Source: Bacteroidota bacterium (GTDB taxonomy: Bacteria; Bacteroidota; Bacteroidia; Bacteroidales; Prolixibacteraceae). Taken from it: a stretch of DNA of 49,386 nucleotides. The stretch covers positions 1 to 49,386 of the forward strand of contig JAEYNZ010000127.1 of assembly GCA_023412195.1 (NCBI GenBank). The letters are read 5' to 3'. Below are positions 42,161 through 49,386 of this stretch, one piece after another. Position numbers and translations under genes: made by a program. The stretch's first letter is position 1, and each line of letters starts with the position of its first letter. The notes below the pieces were generated by a model. That model worked only from the letters and a program-made list of their open reading frames with translations, ran no database searches and was not told the DNA's origin.

Positions 42161-44050
42161 ATGATAAGAATGAGGTTTATATTTTTTTTGGTCGTGCTGA
42201 TACCTGCTGTCCTTTCCGCACAGCAGAACGAGGTACTGATCCGCATTGGCTCTCATGAAGTCAGCAAAGAAGAATATGAAAGAATATATAACAAGAACAA
42301 CCGGAACCTGATGGATGAATCAGGTATTAAATCTCCGGAAGAATACCTCGGCATGTATGTCAACTTCAAGTTAAAGGTAATTGAAGCTCTTCATCTTAAA
42401 ATGGATACTGCAATTTCTTTTAAAACCGAACTTGCAGGTTACAGAAAAGATCTTGCCGCCCCTTATCTTACCGATATGAAATATGATGAGGAAATGGTAA
42501 GGGCTCTTTACGACAGAATGAAAAAGGAAGTAAATGCCAGCCATATCCTTTTCCGGGTACCCCAGGATGCAGGAAATGAACAGGATCTTGCTGCTCTGGG
42601 AAAGGCACAAATGGTAAGAGGTGAAATATTGAACGGAAAGGATTTTGACGCAGCTGCCCTTGAGTACAGTGAAGATCCTTCGGTGCGTTCCAATAAAGGA
42701 AGACTGGGTTATTTTTCAGCCTTTCAAATGGTAACACCGTTTGAGAATGTTGCTTTCAGTACGCCAGTGGGAGAAGTTTCTGAACCAGTGAGAACATCCT
42801 TTGGCTATCATCTGATCAAGGTTCACGACCTGCGTGAAAACCAGGGAGAAATAAAAGTGGCACATATCATGAAAATATTTCCGCGCGATGAGCCTTATGA
42901 TAAAGATGAGATAAAGGCTGAAGTCGATTCGGTCTATAACCTTTTAATTCAGGGAGCAGATTTTGCAGAAATAGCAGCATCATTTTCTGACGACAGGCGT
43001 TCTGCTGCAGAGGGAGGTGAAATGCCATGGTTTTCTGCAAACCAAATGATACCTGAATTTTCTGAACCGGCTTTTGCCCTTCAAAACCCAGGTGACATTT
43101 CAAAGCCCGTGGAAACCCAGTTCGGGTACCACATTATAAAAAAAATAGATCAGCGCCCTGTTCCCTCCTTCGCTGAGAGCCGGGAACGTATTGAGGCTAA
43201 CATTAAAAAAGATCCTGAAAGAAGTAACAGCACCCGAAAGGTCTTCGTCGGGAATCTAAAAGAAGAATATGGATTCAGGAAATTGACTGAGAACCTCAGC
43301 AGAATTGAAAATCTCCCTGTAACTGAAAATATTTCCAATGATGCTACGCTGTTCTCAATTGACAATAAAAAATTCTACATCAGTGACTTCAGAAAATTCC
43401 TGCAAAAGCAAAAAATCACTGATGGTGTATTTGCCGATCACTATGATATATGGGAGGAAGCAGAAATCATCAATCTTGAAGATTCAAAACTTGAAGAAAA
43501 GCATCCTGATTTCAGGTATTTAATGCAGGAATATCATGATGGACTGCTGTTTTTCAATATCATGGAAGATAAAATATGGAAAACTGCTGCCGACGATACT
43601 ACGGGACTATTAAATTACTACAGTAAAAATCCAGGCAAATTTCTTTGGGAGGAAAGGTTTAAAGGACTCATCATTACATGCCAGGATGAAAACACATGCC
43701 AGGAGGCGGAGAAATTTTTTGATTCCGGAATTTCCTTATCTGAAGTAGAAGACCTTTTGAACATCGATGAAAAAAATATTGATATAACAGAAGGAATTTG
43801 GGAGAAAGGTGACAATCCGGTTATAGACTATTTTGTATGGAGCGAACCGGCTCCTGCAGGATTCAATCCTTCTCTGACCATGGTCAGGGGGGAAACTGTA
43901 TCTCCTGAACCTAAAAAACTGGATGAAGCCAGAGGCTTATATATATCTGCATATCAGGAATACCTTGAAGAAAAGTGGCTGAAGGAGTTGAAAAAAAAGT
44001 ATAAAATTAAAGTGAACAAGAAATTACTGAAGACAATTTCGCATGTTTAA
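42161..44050 (+). CDS. Periplasmic peptidyl-prolyl isomerase with two parvulin domains
   Basis: A 629-residue protein with a signal peptide (about 1-20, ending SAQQ) and two successive PpiC/parvulin domains. The first is at about 123-222 (ASHILF, then SFGYHLIKV) and the second at about 228-330 (VAHIMKI, then QFGYHIIKK). The C-terminal 290 residues are a helical chaperone-like region without a named domain. It probably helps fold or escort outer-membrane proteins. It overlaps the next gene by 8 bp. Confidence 0.9.
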   Translation: MIRMRFIFFLVVLIPAVLSAQQNEVLIRIGSHEVSKEEYERIYNKNNRNLMDESGIKSPEEYLGMYVNFKLKVIEALHLKMDTAISFKTELAGYRKDLAAPYLTDMKYDEEMVRALYDRMKKEVNASHILFRVPQDAGNEQDLAALGKAQMVRGEILNGKDFDAAALEYSEDPSVRSNKGRLGYFSAFQMVTPFENVAFSTPVGEVSEPVRTSFGYHLIKVHDLRENQGEIKVAHIMKIFPRDEPYDKDEIKAEVDSVYNLLIQGADFAEIAASFSDDRRSAAEGGEMPWFSANQMIPEFSEPAFALQNPGDISKPVETQFGYHIIKKIDQRPVPSFAESRERIEANIKKDPERSNSTRKVFVGNLKEEYGFRKLTENLSRIENLPVTENISNDATLFSIDNKKFYISDFRKFLQKQKITDGVFADHYDIWEEAEIINLEDSKLEEKHPDFRYLMQEYHDGLLFFNIMEDKIWKTAADDTTGLLNYYSKNPGKFLWEERFKGLIITCQDENTCQEAEKFFDSGISLSEVEDLLNIDEKNIDITEGIWEKGDNPVIDYFVWSEPAPAGFNPSLTMVRGETVSPEPKKLDEARGLYISAYQEYLEEKWLKELKKKYKIKVNKKLLKTISHV

Positions 44051-44915
44051 ATGGTTCATCCCATATGGGGTTATATTATTAACTGTTATGATCAGCGGTT
44101 GCATACCTGCAGATGAAGTTAATGATACGGTCATGGCTGAAGTTGGTGAAAAGAAGCTTTACCTTTCTGAAGTTTCTGCCGTTATTCCTTATGACCTTAA
44201 TCCAACCGACAGTGCAGTCATGGCTGATGACTATATCAGAAAATGGATCAGTCAGGAATTGATGCTTCAAAAAGCTGAAGAAAACCTGACGGCAGATTTA
44301 AAAGATGTTGATCGCGAACTGGAGGAATACCGCAATTCACTCATCATTTTCAGATATAAGAATGAACTGATGGCCCAGAAGATGAATACAACTGTGAGTG
44401 ATGCAGAAACTATGGAATACTATTTGCAAAATGCAGAAAACTTTAAGTTGAACCAAATCATAGTAAAAGCTGTGTCAATTAAAATACCTGTTGATTTTGC
44501 CAACCCTGATAATTTGAAAAAACTTTGCAGCGATACAAGTGAAGAAGGAATTGCAAACTTGAAGGAATATTGCACGCAATATGCTAAATCCTATGATATT
44601 TTAAACGACAGGTGGGTTGAATTTGAAAGGATCATGAACAATTTTCCTACTACAGTTGATAAACCGGAGGAGTATCTGAAAAAAAACCAGTTTATTGAAT
44701 TTTCTGATCAAAATATATACCACCTGGTTGCCATTCAGGATTATTTGCTTAAAAACGAACAGGCTCCTGAAGAATATGTCAGGGAAAATATTAAAAGCTT
44801 AATTTTAAACCGCAGAAAAATAGAATTTTTAAGAGACCTTGAAAACAATATTTATCAGGAAGGGGTAAATAAAAACATTTTTAAAATTTATAATCTTGAA
44901 AAAAATGAGAATTAA
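44043..44915 (+). CDS. SurA-N-like lipoprotein lacking a parvulin domain
   Basis: A 290-residue predicted lipoprotein: a short hydrophobic signal is followed by the lipobox VMISGC (Cys at about 20). The mature part begins VMAEVGEKKLYLSEV, like the N-terminal chaperone segment of SurA/PpiD, and continues as charged helices. I see no parvulin motif (no HILF-like or FGYHII-like segment), so it is probably a chaperone-only relative. It is wedged between two parvulin proteins with overlaps on both sides, which argues for coordinated production. Confidence 0.8.
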   Translation: MFKWFIPYGVILLTVMISGCIPADEVNDTVMAEVGEKKLYLSEVSAVIPYDLNPTDSAVMADDYIRKWISQELMLQKAEENLTADLKDVDRELEEYRNSLIIFRYKNELMAQKMNTTVSDAETMEYYLQNAENFKLNQIIVKAVSIKIPVDFANPDNLKKLCSDTSEEGIANLKEYCTQYAKSYDILNDRWVEFERIMNNFPTTVDKPEEYLKKNQFIEFSDQNIYHLVAIQDYLLKNEQAPEEYVRENIKSLILNRRKIEFLRDLENNIYQEGVNKNIFKIYNLEKNEN

Positions 44916-46263
44916 TAAGGTAATAAAGGCAACGGTCATCATGCTGATTATATGGTCCACTGGCAGTAATCTGTTTGCTCAGGACAGGGTAATCGACCAG
45001 ATTGTAGCCATTGTTGGCGGCAACATCGTGCTGAAATCCGATATCGAGAAAATGTACATGGAACAGCAGGCACAGGGTACTACATCGGATGGAGATATGA
45101 AGTGCGAAATTTTCGAACATATTCTGATTGACAAGCTGTTGATAGCTGAAGCAGAAATGGATACCCTCATTATCATTACCGATAGTCAGGTCAATCAGCA
45201 AATGGAAGCACAACTACAGACATATGTATCCTATTTTGGATCAGAAGCGGCTGTGGAAAATTTCTGGAAAAAGCCAATGGCAGAAATCCGGTCAGAAATG
45301 AGAACAAGCGTAAGAGATTACCTGATGAGCAACCAGATGCGTAACAAAATTATACAGGATGTTACGGTTACTCCATCAGGAGTAAGGCAGTTTTACAGAA
45401 ATCTGCCACAGGATGAGGTTCCTGTAATCCCAGCCCAGTATGAGTATGCACAGATCATCCTTCGCCCTGAAATTTCACTTGAAGAGGAAAACAGGGTAAA
45501 GGCAGAGTTACGGGAACTAAAGAACAGGATTGAAGCAGGTTCAAGTTTCGCCGCAATGGCAGTCATGTATTCTGAAGGACCGTCAGCAAATGCAGGAGGT
45601 GAAATTGGATATCTCGGACGGGCACAACTTGACCCGGAATATGCTGCTGCTGCTTTTAACCTTAAAGGGGATAAAATTTCAAATGTAGTGGAAAGTGAAT
45701 TCGGATTTCATATTATTCAACTTATCGACCGGCGGGGTGATAAGGTAAATACCAGGCACATCCTTATGTCACCAAAAGTATCGCCTGAGGCAAAGGAAGA
45801 AGCAAAACTCAGACTCGACAGTCTTGCCAACCTGATCAGGAAGGAACAAATCTCATTTGCAGAAGCTGCAGGGCGTTTTTCTTCTGATAGAAACACCGTG
45901 AACAGTGGAGGATTGGTTACCAATCCCAATACCATGTCATCTAAATTCACAGTTGAAGAACTGGAAGGAACTGTTAGCAAGATTCTGTCAAATCTGAAAA
46001 TTGGTGAAATATCAGATCCTTTTGAAACCATTGATCCTGAAAGCAGGCAGCCTGTGTATGCATTGGTCAGACTGGTTGATAAAACAGAATCCCACAAAGC
46101 CAACCTGCAGGACGATTATCAGCATCTCTCTGACCTCTTCCTGCAAAAGAAGAGGGAAGAACGACTTGAAAAATGGATTGCCAGCAAACAGGAACAAACC
46201 TACATCAGGATTGATGATACGTATGCCAACTGCAATTTTGAATTTAATAACTGGAGAAAATAA
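44905..46263 (+). CDS. SurA-like periplasmic peptidyl-prolyl isomerase
   Basis: A 452-residue protein with a signal peptide (hydrophobic core to about 25, LFAQD) and a SurA N-terminal chaperone region (VIDQIVAIVGGNIVLKSDIEK). Two parvulin-type domains follow: the first is clear (QYEYAQIIL, then EFGFHIIQL, at about 170-275) and the second begins NTRHILMSP. It should deliver and fold outer-membrane beta-barrel proteins. I use the ATG at 44905; the frame also extends to a TTG at 44896. The start lies inside the preceding lipoprotein gene, so translation is coupled. Confidence 0.92.
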   Translation: MRINKVIKATVIMLIIWSTGSNLFAQDRVIDQIVAIVGGNIVLKSDIEKMYMEQQAQGTTSDGDMKCEIFEHILIDKLLIAEAEMDTLIIITDSQVNQQMEAQLQTYVSYFGSEAAVENFWKKPMAEIRSEMRTSVRDYLMSNQMRNKIIQDVTVTPSGVRQFYRNLPQDEVPVIPAQYEYAQIILRPEISLEEENRVKAELRELKNRIEAGSSFAAMAVMYSEGPSANAGGEIGYLGRAQLDPEYAAAAFNLKGDKISNVVESEFGFHIIQLIDRRGDKVNTRHILMSPKVSPEAKEEAKLRLDSLANLIRKEQISFAEAAGRFSSDRNTVNSGGLVTNPNTMSSKFTVEELEGTVSKILSNLKIGEISDPFETIDPESRQPVYALVRLVDKTESHKANLQDDYQHLSDLFLQKKREERLEKWIASKQEQTYIRIDDTYANCNFEFNNWRK

Positions 46264-46292
46264 CCCTGAAATCCAATAAGAACCTGTTCGAT

Positions 46293-47255
46293 ATGGTGTA
46301 CAAAAACGATGTGGAAGCGCTTGATGCGCTGCGGGAAAAATTCAGCCTTTTGAAAAAGGAGATTTCCAAAGTCATTTACGGGCAGGATGAAGTCCTGACC
46401 CAGGTGCTGGTATCGCTTTTCAGCCGTGGGCATGTCTTGTTAATCGGTGTACCGGGACTTGCAAAAACATTACTTGTAACAACTATTGCAAAAATTCTTG
46501 ACCTTAAGTACAACCGAATCCAATTCACACCCGACCTAATGCCATCTGATATTATCGGCACAGAGATCCTCGACAAGGAACGCCAGTTCAGGTTTAACCA
46601 GGGGCCTCTCTTTGCAAATATCATCCTTGCAGACGAAATTAACCGTACACCCCCAAAAACCCAGTCGGCACTTCTTGAGGCCATGCAGGAAAGAGCAGTC
46701 ACGGCAGCAGGACAACGCTTTGAACTCGAAAATCCATTCTTCGTTCTTGCAACACAAAATCCAATAGAACAGGAAGGTACTTATCCACTTCCTGAGGCAC
46801 AACTTGACAGGTTTATGTTTTCAGTATGGCTGGATTATCCAAAATATGAAGACGAGATAACCATTGTCAAAAACACAACTTCCAACCTTACCTTTGAGCT
46901 GAATCCTGTTATTACGGCGCAGGAAATCATTTTCTTTCAGGATTTAATCCGCAAGATTCCCATAAACGACAATGTATTGAATTATGCTGTTTCACTCGCA
47001 GCCAAAACCAGGCCCGGTAATGGAAAGAGCTCTTCCATAGCACAGCAGTATCTTAAATGGGGTGCAGGTCCAAGAGCATCACAATACCTGGTTATAGGCG
47101 CGAAAACACATGCAGCCCTGCACGGTAAATACTCTCCTGATATTGAAGATGTAACTGCTGTTGCTCATTCAATCCTCCAGCACAGGATTATTAAGAATTA
47201 TAAAGCTGAAGCTGAAAATATTTCAGTAGGTCATATTATCAGGGAGTTGTTGTAA
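46293..47255 (+). CDS. MoxR-family AAA+ ATPase
   Basis: A 320-residue AAA+ ATPase of the MoxR group. Walker A is GVPGLAKT, Walker B ILADEINR, and sensor 1 is ATQNP, with the MoxR signature PLPEAQLDRF. These proteins act as chaperones or metal-insertion factors, often with a VWA-domain partner. No VWA gene is within the window. It lies 29 bp downstream of the SurA-like gene and may belong to the same transcript. Confidence 0.92.
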   Translation: MVYKNDVEALDALREKFSLLKKEISKVIYGQDEVLTQVLVSLFSRGHVLLIGVPGLAKTLLVTTIAKILDLKYNRIQFTPDLMPSDIIGTEILDKERQFRFNQGPLFANIILADEINRTPPKTQSALLEAMQERAVTAAGQRFELENPFFVLATQNPIEQEGTYPLPEAQLDRFMFSVWLDYPKYEDEITIVKNTTSNLTFELNPVITAQEIIFFQDLIRKIPINDNVLNYAVSLAAKTRPGNGKSSSIAQQYLKWGAGPRASQYLVIGAKTHAALHGKYSPDIEDVTAVAHSILQHRIIKNYKAEAENISVGHIIRELL

Positions 47256-47294
47256 TTCAATGGGAAACACTGCTTCTTTACCTTACAGCTACTG

Positions 47295-48962
47295 TTGGAA
47301 TTTAGAAAACAGAACAGAAATTTGACCATATCAGGCATACATAAAGTTTTTTTACAAACTGCTGCGAACACGGAATATCAGTTTGCTTCCAGGTCATGTA
47401 TCAGGGTGATGCTGCTGGCTATGATCCTGTTTCTTTCTATGGCTGGTTTTGCACAGGAAAAAAAGAAAATCATTATTGAAGAGGCCGATTTACTGGAAGC
47501 AGATGAAAATATTGCTCCAAATGCACAACGGCTGATTGGAAGCCCTCTGCGAATCAGGCATGAAAACATTCTGATGTGGGCTGACAGCGCCTACACCTAC
47601 ACAGGAACAAACAGGGTAGATGCATTTGGCAACGTTCGCATCAACCAGGGCGATACACTCAACCTGTATGCCCGGAAAATTTATTATAACGGTGATATCA
47701 GCAAGGCTACAGCCTATCATAGTGTCAGGCTTATTAATAAAAGCACAACGCTCTATACCGATACCCTGAATTATGACCTTGCGGCCAACACTGGCTTTTA
47801 TAACAGCAATGGAAAAATTATTGACAGTCTCAATACACTCACCAGCAAAGTGGGAAGATATTATGTCGACACTGACATCATTCATTTCTATATCGATGTG
47901 GAAGCAATGAATGACAACTATACGTTAAACAGCGATACCCTCATATACAACACCAAAACCGGAATGGCTTTTATTGTAGGCCCTACAACCATCCGTGATT
48001 CCCTCAATACCATATACGCCGAAGACGGATGGTATAACACCGAAAGCGGTGAAGCAGAACTTCTGAAAAACCCCGTTGTTTCCAATGAAAAGCAACATCT
48101 CAGGGCGAAGTATATAAAATACAATGAAGTGGACGGAATGGGAAGAGCTTTAGGAAGCGTTATCATGGATGACATCGAAAACAATATTTCAGTAACAGGC
48201 AATGTTGCTGATTATAACGATCAACTGGAAATTGCCACTGTAACTGATTCTGCACTTTTCATGATGTACTCCGAAAAAGATACACTGTTCCTGCATGCCG
48301 ATACCTTGCGTACCATACCTGATCTGGTGGAGGGGGAAAAACTGGTTCTTGCATACCATGGCACCAGGTTTTACCGGACCGACCTTCAGGGAATGTGTGA
48401 TTCGCTTGTTTATTTTACAAAAGACTCAGTAGTGCAGTTATTCAAAAGCCCGGTTATATGGTCGGATATTCACCAGATGACCGCCAACACCATTGAAATG
48501 AAACAGATGGCAGATGCACCTGATGAACTGCACCTCCGTGGAAATGGATTCATCATCTCAAAACTCGACTCGGGGCGGTATGACCAGATTAAAGGAAAAG
48601 AGATGACAGGATATGTGGTAAACAATGAACTTAGCAAAATTGATGTAAACGGAAACGGACAAACGCTTTACTATGCCCGGCAGGAGGAGGAAATCATTGG
48701 CCTGAACAGGGTTGAAAGCAGTAAGATATCCATCAGGTTTAAAGAAGGAAAAGCTTTCAGGATTTCATTTCTTCAGGCCACTGAAGGATTGCTGAAGCCA
48801 CTTTTCGAACTAACTGAAGAGGAAAAAACATTAAGTGGATTCGACTGGAAAATCAGCCAGCGCCCGATGTCAAAACACGATGTATTTCCCCTCAGAAAAC
48901 CAGACACTCCCATAAAAAAAGTTGTTCCTCAGCCGTTATCAGAACAGGAACAACTTGAATAA
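47295..48962 (+). CDS. OstA/LptA-like periplasmic protein
   Basis: A 555-codon frame. A hydrophobic signal (about 36-53, ending AGFAQE) is followed by OstA/LptA-type beta-jellyroll repeats (ADSAYTYTGTNRVDAFGNVRI, DTLNYDLAANTGFYNSNGKI and similar). Such proteins handle lipopolysaccharide transport between inner and outer membrane. The length far exceeds E. coli LptA and fits the Bacteroidota OstA-like family as I recall it. The start is uncertain: the frame opens with TTG at 47295, and GTG at 47406 or ATG at 47409 would start closer to the signal core but lose its basic region. It is the last gene before the intron region. Confidence 0.83.
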   Translation: MEFRKQNRNLTISGIHKVFLQTAANTEYQFASRSCIRVMLLAMILFLSMAGFAQEKKKIIIEEADLLEADENIAPNAQRLIGSPLRIRHENILMWADSAYTYTGTNRVDAFGNVRINQGDTLNLYARKIYYNGDISKATAYHSVRLINKSTTLYTDTLNYDLAANTGFYNSNGKIIDSLNTLTSKVGRYYVDTDIIHFYIDVEAMNDNYTLNSDTLIYNTKTGMAFIVGPTTIRDSLNTIYAEDGWYNTESGEAELLKNPVVSNEKQHLRAKYIKYNEVDGMGRALGSVIMDDIENNISVTGNVADYNDQLEIATVTDSALFMMYSEKDTLFLHADTLRTIPDLVEGEKLVLAYHGTRFYRTDLQGMCDSLVYFTKDSVVQLFKSPVIWSDIHQMTANTIEMKQMADAPDELHLRGNGFIISKLDSGRYDQIKGKEMTGYVVNNELSKIDVNGNGQTLYYARQEEEIIGLNRVESSKISIRFKEGKAFRISFLQATEGLLKPLFELTEEEKTLSGFDWKISQRPMSKHDVFPLRKPDTPIKKVVPQPLSEQEQLE

Positions 48963-49262
48963 TAAAGATTCCATGGCCTAGATTTATATTTTTTAAAAAA
49001 GAAGGTGACGGAACTGTTTTTTAACTACCACTATGTTGGAGAAGAGACTCTACTTTTACCATTACCATTCTATCCCTGAATCGCTGAAATAATCAAATAT
49101 ACGAAATAAAGCTCCTTATTGCCCCACCTTGCAAGATTTCACAAAGCTCAATAAATTGATAAATCTGCAGCTGGAAAAAGCGATTTTCGGCCCGAACAGA
49201 CCCCTGTGCCAATCTTTAATCTGTGGCAATTTCTCATGCGCGAACTCCATGCCAGTAAACCA
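48963..49262. other. Gene-poor interval, exon side of a group II intron
   Basis: This 300-bp stretch after the OstA-like gene has no convincing gene. A leftward frame of 74 codons (49116-49340) crosses the inferred intron boundary and its first 27 codons are intron RNA sequence, so it is not a real gene as it stands. Its remaining part starts at an internal ATG (49247) and encodes 44 residues with no motif I recognise. The sequence may be an intergenic repeat or a remnant into which the intron inserted. Confidence 0.4.
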
Positions 49263-49386
49263 GTAGAGTAGAGTACAGAGCAAAGAATTTTCTTTGCCCT
49301 GTAGCCCCCTCGTCAAACCGTACGTGCGATTTTCCCGCATACGGCTTTCCTCCTAATTTTCATCATAAAGCTTTCGCTGGTCGTAC
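49263..49386 (-). mobile_element. Group II intron, 3' end (domains V and VI), continues beyond right edge
   Basis: Read leftwards, 49347-49315 folds as a domain V hairpin: AAGCCGTA pairs with TACGGTTT, an inner GCG/CGC stem closes a GAAA-containing loop, and a two-base bulge lies between the stems. The AGC catalytic triad position is present. After it, GAGGGGG pairs with CTCTACTC leaving one bulged A, and TACAGGGCAAAGAA pairs with TTCTTTGCTCTGTA (one wobble), which is domain VI. The bulged A is 7 bases from the 3' end if the intron ends in CTCTAC at 49263. The rest of the ribozyme and any reverse transcriptase would lie to the right of the window. Confidence 0.85.

Noticed and set aside
49116..49340. 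Leftward 74-codon frame as a gene
   Set aside because: It spans the inferred intron 3' boundary and begins in domain V of the ribozyme.

Overview
The window looks like a chromosomal segment of an anaerobic, fermentative member of the Bacteroidota, probably near the Bacteroidales/Marinilabiliales. I base this on recognised gene families and gene orders, not on a database search. The markers are a surface protein with SprB-type repeats, the short SerA with a TPKK motif next to serC and a DUF1015 gene, the DUF5063 / 3'-5' exonuclease / rlmI block, the ybbR-coaE pair, an OstA-like protein downstream of SurA-like isomerases, the near absence of Shine-Dalgarno sites, and moderately AT-rich DNA. I saw no tRNA, rRNA or CRISPR array.

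Layout. 1-4646: two leftward surface-protein genes. The first runs off the left edge. The second is split by an apparent +1 frameshift and its 3' end breaks off inside a repeat unit. 4845-5480: a NarL/LuxR-type regulator with a degenerate receiver. 6065-8341: ugd and a UDP-xylose synthase gene (UDP-glucose to UDP-glucuronate to UDP-xylose). 8759-11074: ybbR-like, coaE and a TerB/DnaJ gene. 11087-21959: the most distinctive block, an electron-bifurcating-type [FeFe] hydrogenase (HydABC) in one leftward run with a signalling set: two DRTGG-domain proteins, two stand-alone HATPase proteins, a PHP-domain protein, a thioredoxin-like ferredoxin and an H-cluster-like sensor protein. Divergent from this run are a double-PAS protein and a SpoIIE/PP2C phosphatase. 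22257-28984: a DHODH-like flavoprotein, a K+-dependent-type membrane pyrophosphatase, and a 992-residue receiver/PPDK-N fusion. 29181-35061: DUF3788, DUF1015, serA, serC, gcvT and an orphan Hpt protein. 35071-40293: an APS-type cysH, rlmI, a 3'-5' exonuclease, DUF5063 and a short recQ. 40674-48962: guaB, three SurA-like periplasmic proteins, a MoxR ATPase and an OstA-like protein, a likely envelope-biogenesis block. 49263-49386: the 3' end (domains V and VI) of a group II intron that enters from the right edge.

How it fits together. The hydrogenase cluster appears to couple H2 production or oxidation (HydABC with NADH and ferredoxin) to a H2- or redox-sensing pathway. In that pathway a sensor with H-cluster cysteine ligands, but without the proton-relay cysteine, would act through PAS and PP2C/RsbW-like proteins. 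The usual STAS anti-anti-sigma substrate is not in the window, and neither are the HydEFG maturases. The pyrophosphatase and the hydrogenase are both consistent with energy-limited anaerobic life.
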